This document shows positions 35,075 through 43,804 of a DNA stretch of 64,000 nt, in pieces. The translations under genes were made by a program, and so were the position numbers. The first letter of the stretch is position 1; each line of letters starts with the position of its first letter. A model generated the notes under the pieces. It was not told the origin of the DNA and searched no databases. It saw only the letters and a program-made list of their open reading frames with translations. This DNA comes from Sphingomonas sp. PL-96 (GTDB lineage Bacteria > Pseudomonadota > Alphaproteobacteria > Sphingomonadales > Sphingomonadaceae): contig NZ_JAJFET010000001.1 in assembly GCF_020707215.1 (NCBI RefSeq), forward strand, positions 186,001-250,000. The letters are read 5' to 3'.

Positions 35075-36877
35075 TCAGTCGGCCGCAGTCAGGACGCGGG
35101 CGATGGCGCCCTTCAGCTGGTCGCCCGTGAATGGCTTGGTGAGCACCGGCAGGGGCACGGTGCCATCCTCCACATCGGCGAAGCCTGTCACCAGAATGGC
35201 CGGCAGACCGGGCCGGTGCTCGCTTGCGAGGCGGAACAGGTCGAGACCGGAAATGTCGGGCATCGCATAGTCGGTGACGAGCAGGTCGATAGCGGCGTCG
35301 CTTTCCAGCGCTTGCAAGGCGGCCTGGGCGCCGTCCGCCTCGATCACCTGGTGGCCTGCACCGGTCAGGTGCGCGACCAGCACGGCCCGCACTTCCGCAT
35401 CGTCCTCGACCGCGAGCACGCGGAGCGACGGGGTGGGGGCCTCTGCCGCCGCCGCGACGCGGATCGCGTCGACCGGCTCGACGCGCGGGAACCACAGCGA
35501 CACGGTGGTGCCTTCCCCGATGCGGCTGTCGATCGTGATCATGCCGCCCGACGCCTCAACCATCGCGCGGACCATCGGCAGGCCAAGCCCCGTGCCCTCG
35601 CCATGCGGCTTGGTGGTGAAGAACGGCTCGAACACCCGGTCGCGCAGATGCTCGGGGATACCCGTGCCCGTGTCGCGCACCGAAACGCGGATGCAGTCGC
35701 CGGCGTCGCCGAGTTCGGGCGGGGCAGGCGCGCGGGCGCTGGAGAGGACGATCTCCCCGCCGTTGGCCATCGCATCGCGTGCGTTGATGCACAGGTTGAC
35801 CACCGCGAGCTCGAACTGGCCCGGGTCGGCGTGGATCGCGCCGTCCGCCTGGAGGTCGAGCGCCAGCGACACCCGCCCGGCCATCGTGCGCGCGACCAGT
35901 TCCTCGAGGTCGCGGATGGCCTCGTCGGGACTGAAGGTCTCGGCGGCGAGGTCGCGTTGACGGCTGAAGCTCAGCAGCCGGCGGGTGATCGCCGATCCGC
36001 GTCCGGCGGCCGAACGGGCATTGGCCAGGAAGCGTGCGAGCCGGTCCGGCTTGTCGAGCGCGCGCTCCGCGAGCTCGAGGTTGCCGAGAATGGCGGCCAG
36101 CAAATTGTTGAAGTCATGCGCAATGCCACCGGCGAGCGTGCCCAGTGCCTGGAGCTTCTCGGCCTGATGGAGCCGACGGGCGGCGCGGCGGCGCTCGGTC
36201 TCGTCCGACTCGATCTTGAGCAGGTGGCGCTCGGCGCCGTCGGCACCAAAGGGGATGCGACGGATGCGAGTCCAGCGCTCGTCCTGGTCGTCGCCGCTTT
36301 GCAGGTCTTCCTCGGAATAGCTGCCGCTCGCCAGCGCCGCTTCGTCCTTGTCGCGCGCCTCGACCGTGCCGTCCTGGTCATGGTTGCCGCGGATCAGCCG
36401 GTGCTGGCGGTCGAGGACCGAGATCTGGTCGGCCGACGCCTTCATCAGGCCGGCAAAGGCCGATTGCTCGAAGCGGACCGCGGCGCGCAGCCGGTGGCGC
36501 TCGACGGCTGCAGCGACCATGGCGCGCAGCGCCTCCGGCTCCCAGGGCTTGGCCGCATAGCCGCTGATCGCGCCTTCGTTGACGGCGGAGACAACCGCCG
36601 ACAGGTCGGCATAGCCTGTCAGCAGGATCGCATCGGCGTCGCTGTGCGGGCGAGCCTGGGCCAGGAACACATTGCCCGGCATTTCCGGCATGCGCTGGTC
36701 GGAGAGGATGACGGCCAGGTCGGGATTGGCCCTGACGATGTCCAGCGCCGCGACGGGCGAGGTGGAGGAAAGCAGCTGGTAGCGATCCTCCAGCAAGTCT
36801 TCCAGCGCGACGAGGATCTCCCGCTCGTCGTCGACAACCAGGATCTTGGGCATTCGTGATTGGTCAGAGTGGGTCAT
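35075..36877 (-). CDS. Hybrid histidine kinase: REC - PAS-like - HisKA - HATPase - REC
   Basis: A 600-residue soluble kinase. The N-terminal receiver begins PKILVVDDEREILVALEDLL with phospho-Asp D60 and Lys K110; a PAS-like region spans about 140-225. The dimerisation helix has GGIAHDFNNLLAAI with H254, and ATP-lid motifs (VRDTGTGIPEHLRDRVFEPF, GTGLGLPMV) follow. A second receiver has D536 in VTDYAMPD and ends with TKPFTG. No membrane segment is present, so input comes through the first receiver. It is the last gene of the operon, overlapping the previous kinase gene by four bases, and is a likely phosphorelay output stage. Confidence 0.92.
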   Translation of the reverse strand: MTHSDQSRMPKILVVDDEREILVALEDLLEDRYQLLSSTSPVAALDIVRANPDLAVILSDQRMPEMPGNVFLAQARPHSDADAILLTGYADLSAVVSAVNEGAISGYAAKPWEPEALRAMVAAAVERHRLRAAVRFEQSAFAGLMKASADQISVLDRQHRLIRGNHDQDGTVEARDKDEAALASGSYSEEDLQSGDDQDERWTRIRRIPFGADGAERHLLKIESDETERRRAARRLHQAEKLQALGTLAGGIAHDFNNLLAAILGNLELAERALDKPDRLARFLANARSAAGRGSAITRRLLSFSRQRDLAAETFSPDEAIRDLEELVARTMAGRVSLALDLQADGAIHADPGQFELAVVNLCINARDAMANGGEIVLSSARAPAPPELGDAGDCIRVSVRDTGTGIPEHLRDRVFEPFFTTKPHGEGTGLGLPMVRAMVEASGGMITIDSRIGEGTTVSLWFPRVEPVDAIRVAAAAEAPTPSLRVLAVEDDAEVRAVLVAHLTGAGHQVIEADGAQAALQALESDAAIDLLVTDYAMPDISGLDLFRLASEHRPGLPAILVTGFADVEDGTVPLPVLTKPFTGDQLKGAIARVLTAAD

Positions 36878-38538
36878 TGGCGCTGCATTGGTACCGCCAA
36901 GATGAAGCGCGCGCCACCTTCTTCGCCGGATTCGATCGTGATCTCGCCACCGTGCGACCGCACTACGCCATAGGCGATGGCAAGACCAAGGCCAGTGCCC
37001 GATCCGACATCCTTGGTGGTGAAGAAGGGTTCAAACACCCGCTCGCGCACGTCGGGAGGAATGCCGGGGCCATTGTCGGTGATCGTGATGACGAAGCGAT
37101 CGCCCTGCGTCCGCGTCTCGATCACGATGCGGCCCGTGGCAGGATCGATTGCATCGACCGCGTTGGAGATGATGTTCATCACCACCTGATTGACCAGCGC
37201 AGGCGAGCTTTCGAGCCTGCGGATCGGGCCATAGCGGCGTTCGACGACGACGGCGGGCGGGGTCTTGGGCTGGAGCAGCGTCAGCACGGCGTCGATCGCG
37301 TCCGGAATGTCGACCTGCGACCATTCGCCGTCGTCAAGCCGGGAGAAGCGGCGAAGCTTCACCACCAGGTCCTGGATGCGGACAAGGCCGGTGCGGATCG
37401 ATTCCAGCCGTTCCGCGGCCTTTGCCAGCGGCTTGTTGCGCGCTTCGCCTTCGGCGGTCATCGCGTCGCGCACCGCGCGCTCGACGGTGGACTGATGGGC
37501 GAGGATGAAGGCGAGCGGGTTGTTGATCTCGTGCGCGATGCCCGCGACCAGTTCGCCGAGCGACGCCATCTTGGCGGACTGGACCAGCTGTGCCTGAGTC
37601 TCGCGCAGCTGGGCGTTGGCGGCCTCCAGATCGCGGTTGGCGGCGGCAAGGGCCGCCCCGGCTTCGGCCTGGGCGCGGGCATGGGCGAGAGCCAACTCGC
37701 GCTCGCGCTCACGCGCGGCGCCCGCCGCCTCGTCATCGCGCGCGAGCTTGCGGCGCAGGATCGAGCGGATGCGGACCAGCAGCATGTCGCGCTCGTCGCG
37801 CGCCGGCAGCACGTCGTCCGCCCCGGCACCCAGGCCCGCCAGCGTTTCCGCCGGATCGGCGACCGCGGCAAGTGCTGCGATCTCGAACCCCAGGGCGTCG
37901 GACTGCCGACGCTGGTCGAGCGCGCGGACCCAGGTAAAGGGATCCTCCTGACCGCTCGAGGCGCCGACCAGCACGCCGTCATATTCCTCGGCGGCAATCG
38001 CAGCGAGCATCGCCGGCTCGTCCTCGGCGACGCTGACCGCATGACCGTCCCCGGTCAGCAGTGCGCGCAGCCATTCGCGGTACGTCGGGTCCGCAACCGC
38101 GATCAGCAGCCGCGCCTGACGAAAGCCGCCGGCCGAGCTGTGCCCGGGTGCCGACCGGCGCTGGCGCAGCAGCGAGCGCATGCGCGAGACGAGCAGCTGC
38201 GGCCCGCTCGCCTTGGGCACATAGGCGTTGGCGCCGCTGTCGAGCCCCTGGCGCTCCACTTCGCTCGCGGCATCGCTGGTAAGCATGATGATGGGGAGCG
38301 TACGGGTGTGGCCGGTCTGGCGCAGGATGCGCACCAACTCGTCGCCGTTCATGCCCGGCAGGCGATAATCGACGACCAGCAGGTCGGGCAGCGCCTCGTT
38401 CAGGGTGACCAGCGCGTCCTCTGCCGTGCGCGTGCGGTCGACGGTAAAGCCGAAGCCTTCCAGCGTCCGGCGGAACACCAGCGCCTGGGTATCCGAATCT
38501 TCGACCAGCAGCAGGTGCGGCGCTGCCTCTTCGGTCAT
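36874..38538 (-). CDS. CheS-like kinase: REC - pseudo-REC - coiled coil - HisKA - HATPase
   Basis: A 554-residue soluble kinase. Receiver 1 has D57 in [14 protein letters not shown] and K109. A second receiver-like domain (about 142-262) keeps the fold pattern but has Gly at the phospho-Asp position (G192 in GVLVGASS) and Ala at the Lys position (A246). A coiled coil at 268-325 leads into [20 protein letters not shown] with H336, then an ATPase domain with [12 protein letters not shown] and [13 protein letters not shown]. It follows cheB with four-base overlap. In R. centenum the CheS3 kinase occupies a comparable place and receives phosphate from CheA3; a similar role is inferred. Confidence 0.9.
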   Translation of the reverse strand: MTEEAAPHLLLVEDSDTQALVFRRTLEGFGFTVDRTRTAEDALVTLNEALPDLLVVDYRLPGMNGDELVRILRQTGHTRTLPIIMLTSDAASEVERQGLDSGANAYVPKASGPQLLVSRMRSLLRQRRSAPGHSSAGGFRQARLLIAVADPTYREWLRALLTGDGHAVSVAEDEPAMLAAIAAEEYDGVLVGASSGQEDPFTWVRALDQRRQSDALGFEIAALAAVADPAETLAGLGAGADDVLPARDERDMLLVRIRSILRRKLARDDEAAGAARERERELALAHARAQAEAGAALAAANRDLEAANAQLRETQAQLVQSAKMASLGELVAGIAHEINNPLAFILAHQSTVERAVRDAMTAEGEARNKPLAKAAERLESIRTGLVRIQDLVVKLRRFSRLDDGEWSQVDIPDAIDAVLTLLQPKTPPAVVVERRYGPIRRLESSPALVNQVVMNIISNAVDAIDPATGRIVIETRTQGDRFVITITDNGPGIPPDVRERVFEPFFTTKDVGSGTGLGLAIAYGVVRSHGGEITIESGEEGGARFILAVPMQRQ

Positions 38539-39578
38539 GCCAGCGACTCTCGGGCCAGGATGCGGCGCACATGCGGGCCGATCAGGTCGAGCGGCAGGGC
38601 CAGTGCCCCCTGGCGTACGGCGGCGGCCGGCATGCCGTTCACCACCGCCGTGCTCTCATGCTCGGCGATGGCGGCGCCGCCTGCCTGGATCAGCTGGCGC
38701 ACACCCGCCGAACCGTCCTCGCCCATGCCGGTCAGCACGACGGCGAGCGCCCCGCCGTCGAGCGCGGCAGCGGCGCTTTCGAACAACACCGTCGCCGCCG
38801 GCCGCTGGCCGGAGATCGCGGGTGCGTCCGACAGCGCGAGCTTGGCCGAGGGCGCGAGCGTCAGATGCCGGTCGCCGGGCGCCACATAGATGGTGCCGCG
38901 CTGGGGCAGCACACCGGCGCGGGCGAGCTCGACTCGCTGCGGCACGACGCTGTCCAGCCAACTCGCGAAGCCGTCCATGAAGGCGGCGCCCATGTGCTGG
39001 ACCAGCAGCACCGGCACGGCCAGGTCCGCCGGCAGGCTGTTGAACAGCCGCGCGAGCGCCTGCGGCCCGCCGGTCGAGGCCGCGCACAGCAGCATGCGCG
39101 CGGGGACTCGCGGGCGGCCGGCGGTGGAAGTGCCGCCGGGCGGTGTGCGCATGCGCCGGCGCACCACCGCGACCTGGCTCATGATCACAAGCTGGGTGCG
39201 GATTTCGGCGGCAATGGTGCGATATTCGGGATCGGCGACGCCCACCGGCTTTTCCACCGCGGCCAGCGCACCGGCCCGCAGCGCGTCCATGGTGGGGTTG
39301 AGCTGTGTACGGTCGAAGCTGGCCGAGATCACGACGATCGGCGTCGGCTGGTCGGCCATGATCTGGCGCGTCGCCTCCAGCCCGTCCATGCCGGGCAGGC
39401 GGATGTCCATCGAGATCACGTCGGGCCGGATCGCCGCCAGCTGTGCGAGCGCTTCTTCCGCACTCCCGACGGCGGCGACCACTTCCAGCCGCGGATCGCC
39501 CGCGATGATGTGAGTCAGCAGGGTACGAACGACGAGCGAATCCTCGACGATCATTACGCGGATCGGACGCGTGGCCAT
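38535..39578 (-). CDS. cheB: Chemoreceptor methylesterase/glutaminase CheB
   Basis: A 347-residue enzyme that removes methyl groups from chemoreceptors when phosphorylated. The receiver domain begins IRVMIVEDSLVVRTLLTHII with phospho-Asp D58 in SMDIRLPGMDGLE. The linker leads into the esterase domain with the Ser in CAASTGGPQAL, the His in VLLVQHMGAAFMDGF and the Asp in LTGMGEDGSAG, all present. Three bases separate it from cheA and it overlaps the next kinase gene by four bases. It corresponds to WspF in gene content. Confidence 0.95.
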   Translation of the reverse strand: MATRPIRVMIVEDSLVVRTLLTHIIAGDPRLEVVAAVGSAEEALAQLAAIRPDVISMDIRLPGMDGLEATRQIMADQPTPIVVISASFDRTQLNPTMDALRAGALAAVEKPVGVADPEYRTIAAEIRTQLVIMSQVAVVRRRMRTPPGGTSTAGRPRVPARMLLCAASTGGPQALARLFNSLPADLAVPVLLVQHMGAAFMDGFASWLDSVVPQRVELARAGVLPQRGTIYVAPGDRHLTLAPSAKLALSDAPAISGQRPAATVLFESAAAALDGGALAVVLTGMGEDGSAGVRQLIQAGGAAIAEHESTAVVNGMPAAAVRQGALALPLDLIGPHVRRILARESLA

Positions 39579-39581
39579 GGC

Positions 39582-41597
39582 TTAGACCAGCTGCTGAACG
39601 ACCGAGATCAGCGTTCCCTGATCGAACTCCTGCTTGGTCACATAGGCGTTCGCGCCGAGCTGAAGGCCACGCTCGATGTCGTCCGGGCTGTTGCGCGATG
39701 TCATCATGACGACGGGAAGCGCTTGCAGCGCCGGATCGTTCCGTATCGCGGTGAGCAATCCGAAGCCGTCCATCCGCGGCATTTCGACGTCCGCAACGAC
39801 GAGGTCGATGGCATCGGTCCCGGCGCGCAGCCGCTCCAGCCCGGCAAGCCCGTCGACGGCGATGAGCACGCGATAGCCCTGCGCCTCCAGGATGCTTTTC
39901 TCGAGCGTGCGGGTGGTGATCGAATCGTCGACGACCAGCACGGTGCGCTGCACCGGCCGCGCGGCGGCGGCGATGCGTGGGCGGCGACGCGGGCCGGAGG
40001 CATCGGCGGCGAGCAGCGCTTCCGGCTCGAGCACCAGCGCGACGCCATCTTCCAGCAGCACCGTGCCCCAGACCAGCGGCACGTCGGCGGCGACCGCGGT
40101 CGGATCCCCCACCACCAGGGAGCGGACATCGTCGAGCGCATCGACCAGCAGCACGCGGCGCTGGTCCGAACCCTCGATGATGAGGGCCGGGCGTGCTTCC
40201 TCGGCAGGCTCGCCGGCTGGCAGGCCCAGCAGGTCGGCGAGCTCGGCGACCGGGATCGCCTCGCCGTCGAGCATCAGCACCGCCCCGCCTTCGGTCCGGT
40301 CGAACGCATCGGGGGTGAGGCGCAGGACCCGATCGACGCTGGACGCCGGCAGCGCATGGCGCGCGCCGCCCGCCTCCACCAGCAGCAGCGCCTGGCGGGC
40401 GAGCGCGAGCGGGAGCGACAGGCGGATCTCGGTGCCGGTGGGGCGGCCTGGCAGGATACGGACGCGGCCGTGCAGGCGCCGCACCGTCTCCGCCACGACC
40501 GACAGGCCGATGCCGCGGCCCGAAACCTCGTCCACCGTGCGGCTGGTCGAAAAACCCTGTTCGAACAACATGCCGTAGAGTGCCCGCCGCGACGGGGTGG
40601 GGGCGCCCGGCGCGATCAGCCCGGCTTCGCGCGCGCGCGCCTCGATCGCCTTGGGATCGAGACCAGCGCCATCGTCGCGGATGGTGATGTTGAGGCGACC
40701 GCGATCGGTGGACGGAACGACGCTGATCGTGCCGCCCTCCGGCTTGCCCGCACGCGCGCGCACCGCCGGCGGTTCGATGCCGTGGCTGACCGCGTTGCGC
40801 AGCAGGTGGAGCAGCGGCTCGCGCAACGCCTGGAGCACGCGGCGATCGGCCTCCGCCTCGATCGGCTCCATCGTCAGCTCGGCGAACTTGCCCTGGCTGG
40901 TGGCGAGGTCGCGGACCATGCGCTCATGCCCCTCGAACAGCGTCGCGACGGGGAGCAACAGGATGCGTTCGGCATCACGCTCGATCTCGGCAGCGGCGCG
41001 GTCGAGGGCCCAGCGCTGGCGCTCCACCTCGCGGCGCAGCCGCTCGGTGCTGCCGACCAGGCGCGCGTGGCGGCGGGCGAGCTCGCCGTCCAGCGTGGCG
41101 GGCATGTCGGCGAGCTCGGCGGCGAGCGCGTGGACCATCTCGGCGATGCGGTCCTGTTCCGACACATGGTTGGCGAGGTCGTGGACCGAGCGGGCGAGCC
41201 GCTCGACATGATGCCCTGCGACATGGACACGCCCGGCCGCCGCAGCTGGAGTCGGCGCAGCCACGATGTCCGCCTCAGGCGCTCGCGTGTCGGCGCGCGC
41301 GCCATCCTCGATCGCGTCGGCAAGGGTGCGCAACTCGCCCAGCGTCGCCGGGTCGAGCGTGCGCTCGCCACGCTCGACCGCAAGCAGGATCGTCTCTGCG
41401 TCGTGCGCCGCGGCTTCCGTCTGCGGCAGATCGACCGCGCGTGCCGCACCCTTCAGGCTGTGGGTGCGGCGGCTGAACTCGCGCAGGTCCACCGGCCGGC
41501 CGGCGGCGGCATCCGCCAGTGCCTCGCGGATGCCGGCCATGTGCTCGGCCAGTTCCGCCGCAAAGGCGGCGAGCAGCTCTGCGCGAAGGTCCTCCAC
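39582..41597 (-). CDS. Hybrid chemotaxis kinase CheA with C-terminal receiver (WspE-like)
   Basis: A 671-residue kinase of the CheA-REC type. The N-terminal HPt domain has the phosphorylated His H46 in RRTHSLKGAARAVDL. There is no clear P2 domain, and a long helical dimerisation region follows. The ATPase shows LLHLLRNAVSHGIEPPAVR, IRDDGAGLD and VSGRGIGLSVV. A CheW-like regulatory domain (LLLVEAGGARHALPASSVDR) precedes a receiver with D603 in VVADVEMPRMDGFG. Hybrid CheA proteins occur in Wsp, Pil/Chp and Che3 systems rather than in plain flagellar systems. It lies between the receptor and cheB genes. Confidence 0.95.
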   Translation of the reverse strand: MEDLRAELLAAFAAELAEHMAGIREALADAAAGRPVDLREFSRRTHSLKGAARAVDLPQTEAAAHDAETILLAVERGERTLDPATLGELRTLADAIEDGARADTRAPEADIVAAPTPAAAAGRVHVAGHHVERLARSVHDLANHVSEQDRIAEMVHALAAELADMPATLDGELARRHARLVGSTERLRREVERQRWALDRAAAEIERDAERILLLPVATLFEGHERMVRDLATSQGKFAELTMEPIEAEADRRVLQALREPLLHLLRNAVSHGIEPPAVRARAGKPEGGTISVVPSTDRGRLNITIRDDGAGLDPKAIEARAREAGLIAPGAPTPSRRALYGMLFEQGFSTSRTVDEVSGRGIGLSVVAETVRRLHGRVRILPGRPTGTEIRLSLPLALARQALLLVEAGGARHALPASSVDRVLRLTPDAFDRTEGGAVLMLDGEAIPVAELADLLGLPAGEPAEEARPALIIEGSDQRRVLLVDALDDVRSLVVGDPTAVAADVPLVWGTVLLEDGVALVLEPEALLAADASGPRRRPRIAAAARPVQRTVLVVDDSITTRTLEKSILEAQGYRVLIAVDGLAGLERLRAGTDAIDLVVADVEMPRMDGFGLLTAIRNDPALQALPVVMMTSRNSPDDIERGLQLGANAYVTKQEFDQGTLISVVQQLV

Positions 41598-41607
41598 CCG
41601 TCCGCCC

Positions 41608-43263
41608 TCAGACGCGATAGCGCTCGGTCAGTCCGACCAGCGTGCGCGACAGCTGGGTGAGGTCGCCGGCCGCCTGGTCGAGCTGGCGGGTGCTGGCGGC
41701 GGTCTGCTGGCTTGCCTGGCGGATGTTCTGCAGCGCGATCGTCACCTGCTCGATGCCGATCTGCTGCTGGTTGGTGGAGGCGACGATCTGTTGGAAGGTG
41801 TGGACATTCTCCTGCACCCGCGTGGCCAGCTCGTTGATCGCCGACTGACTGGCGTCGGTGCGTTCCTTGCCCGATGCGACGCGCTTCACGGCCTCTTCGG
41901 TCAGCATGACCGAGGCGTTGATGCCGCGCTGGATGTCGCCCAGGATCGAGCGGACGTTGCGGGTGGCCGACTTCGCCTGGTCGGCGAGCGTCTTCATCTC
42001 TGCCGCTACGATCGCGAAGCTGCGGCCCTGCTCGCCGGCCGCCGCCGCCTCGATCGAGGCGTTGAGGGCGAGGAGGTGCGAGCGTTCCGACACGTCGTTC
42101 ACGGTGGCGATGATGTCGCCGATGGTCTGGGTCTTCTCGGACAGGGCGACGATGTTGCCGGCCACCGCCTCCGCCTGCTCGCGGATCGCGTCCATCGCAA
42201 GCGCCGTGTCGTGGACGGCAGTGCGGCCGGTGTCGCTGGTCTGGGCAGTCGCCTGGGCGGCGGCGATCACTTCCTGGGCGCGCAGCGTGATCTGGGCGCC
42301 CGAATGGGTGATCTCGTCCACGGTCGCGGCGGTTTCCTGCACGGCCGCCAGCTGTTCCTCGACCGAAGCCGCCTGTTCCTGGGTAGAGGCGCGGATCTCG
42401 GTCGCGGCGGCGTTCAGGTCCTCGGTCGCGGCCCTGCTCTGGCGCGCCATTTCACGCAGGCCGATCACCATGGTGTTGAGGGTGCCGCCCAGCTCGCCCA
42501 GCTCGTCGTTACCGGTGATGCGCGTGTCGCCCGACAGGTCGCCTTCGCCGATCCGGCCGGCAAAGCCCATGAAGTCGTTGAGCGGCACCGTGATCGAGCG
42601 GCGGATGGTGTAGGCGACCACCACGCTGATGATGATCGCGAGCAGCAGGCCGAGAAGGATCGAGGTGCGGGTGGTCTCATACACGTCCTGGGTGGCGCGG
42701 CGCCCGACCTCGATCGTGTTGTTGACGACCGTGCGGACCTGGCCGAGTGCCTGCGACAAGGCGACATGCTGACGGTCGATCTCCTCGCCCAGCGTGATCG
42801 CGGCGTCGATGTTGCCGCCCTCGATCAGCTCGAGCTGCCGGGCGCTCGCCGGGCGTAGGCGATCATAGGCGGCCTGGACGGCTGCGGTGGCCTGCGCAAG
42901 GCGGCGCCATTGTTCGATGCGGGCGCCATTGACGGCCGTGTCGCGGTTCTCGGCTGCGGTCGCGCTCAGCCGGCCCAGGGCGGCGGCGGTCTCGTTCGCG
43001 CGGACCTGCCATTCCGCGGTGTCGGTGGCAGTGCCGCGACCGCCTCGCAGCGCGTGCATCACCGCTGTCAGCCGCGCCTCGCGCATGCGGGCCTCGCTGC
43101 GGGCGATCTCGTCGACTTCCAGGATCACGGCATAGTCGCGTTGGACGATGCGATCGACATAGGCGCGCACCTCGCCGACCTGCTGCACCGAATAGAAGCC
43201 CAGCGCGACCAGAATGGCCGTAATGATGCCGAACCCGGCGATGATCCGAGTGGAAACCGACAA
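41608..43263 (-). CDS. Methyl-accepting chemoreceptor (two-helix, 4HB-type periplasmic sensor)
   Basis: A 551-residue receptor. Membrane helix 1 is at about residues 7-25, a periplasmic four-helix-bundle-like domain runs to about 195, and helix 2 is around 200-220 (ILLGLLLAIIISVVVAYTIR). A HAMP domain follows (SITVPLNDFMGFAGRIGEGD) and then a signalling domain with the hairpin tip DVSERSHLLALNASIEAAAA. No CheR-binding pentapeptide is obvious at the C terminus, which ends TERYRV. It corresponds in position and type to WspA-like receptors that sense surface or envelope state; the signal is unknown here. Confidence 0.94.
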   Translation of the reverse strand: MSVSTRIIAGFGIITAILVALGFYSVQQVGEVRAYVDRIVQRDYAVILEVDEIARSEARMREARLTAVMHALRGGRGTATDTAEWQVRANETAAALGRLSATAAENRDTAVNGARIEQWRRLAQATAAVQAAYDRLRPASARQLELIEGGNIDAAITLGEEIDRQHVALSQALGQVRTVVNNTIEVGRRATQDVYETTRTSILLGLLLAIIISVVVAYTIRRSITVPLNDFMGFAGRIGEGDLSGDTRITGNDELGELGGTLNTMVIGLREMARQSRAATEDLNAAATEIRASTQEQAASVEEQLAAVQETAATVDEITHSGAQITLRAQEVIAAAQATAQTSDTGRTAVHDTALAMDAIREQAEAVAGNIVALSEKTQTIGDIIATVNDVSERSHLLALNASIEAAAAGEQGRSFAIVAAEMKTLADQAKSATRNVRSILGDIQRGINASVMLTEEAVKRVASGKERTDASQSAINELATRVQENVHTFQQIVASTNQQQIGIEQVTIALQNIRQASQQTAASTRQLDQAAGDLTQLSRTLVGLTERYRV

Positions 43264-43267
43264 GGTC

Positions 43268-43804
43268 TTATCCTTCCTGCAGGGGGCGGGCGAGCAGCCG
43301 CTGGATCAGCAGCGCGGTGTCGACGATGGCCAGGCGCTGGCCACCGTCCGCTTCGACGAAATGGGTGAGACTGCCGACGCCAGTGGCACCGGGATCGACC
43401 ACCGAGGCAGCGGCGGTGACGGCCGAGACCTGAAGCGCGATGCGCGGTGCCGCGTGGCGCAGCACCAGCATCGCACGGCCGGGCTCGGCAGGCGCAGGTA
43501 GCTGAAGCGCTGCCGCCGGATCGAACAGGTTGACCACGGCACCGCGCCAGGAAATCAGTCCCACGAGCGCTGCCGGCGAACCGGGAACTGCCGTCACGCG
43601 CGGAACTGCCGCGACCTCGGTCAGGTCGGCGAGCGGCGTGGCATAGGCTTCCTCGCCCAGCGTCCAGGTGAGTACGCGCATGCGCGCGCGGCGATCCGCT
43701 GCCTCGGCCGGAGCCAGCGCGCGCTGGCGCTCGGCCAGAACGGCGGCGACGGCTTCGGCATCGAGGAAGGGCGCTGCGACGCGCACGTCGCCGGGCATGC
43801 TCAT
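43268..43804 (-). CDS. CheW-type coupling protein (first of two)
   Basis: A 178-residue protein whose CheW domain begins at about residue 45 (RVLTWTLGEEAYATPLADLT) and contains TAVPGSPAALVGLISWRGAV followed by VVNLFDPAAAL, the typical strand-turn pattern. It links the receptor to the CheA kinase. The N-terminal 40 residues are an Ala/Arg-rich extension. It lies between cheR and the receptor gene, overlapping cheR by four bases. Confidence 0.93.
   Translation of the reverse strand: MSMPGDVRVAAPFLDAEAVAAVLAERQRALAPAEAADRRARMRVLTWTLGEEAYATPLADLTEVAAVPRVTAVPGSPAALVGLISWRGAVVNLFDPAAALQLPAPAEPGRAMLVLRHAAPRIALQVSAVTAAASVVDPGATGVGSLTHFVEADGGQRLAIVDTALLIQRLLARPLQEG

Noticed and set aside
38571..41660. 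1029-codon open frame on the plus strand
   Set aside because: It lies opposite cheB and cheA, which have complete motifs. The translation is biased toward Arg, Gln and His with no domain pattern.
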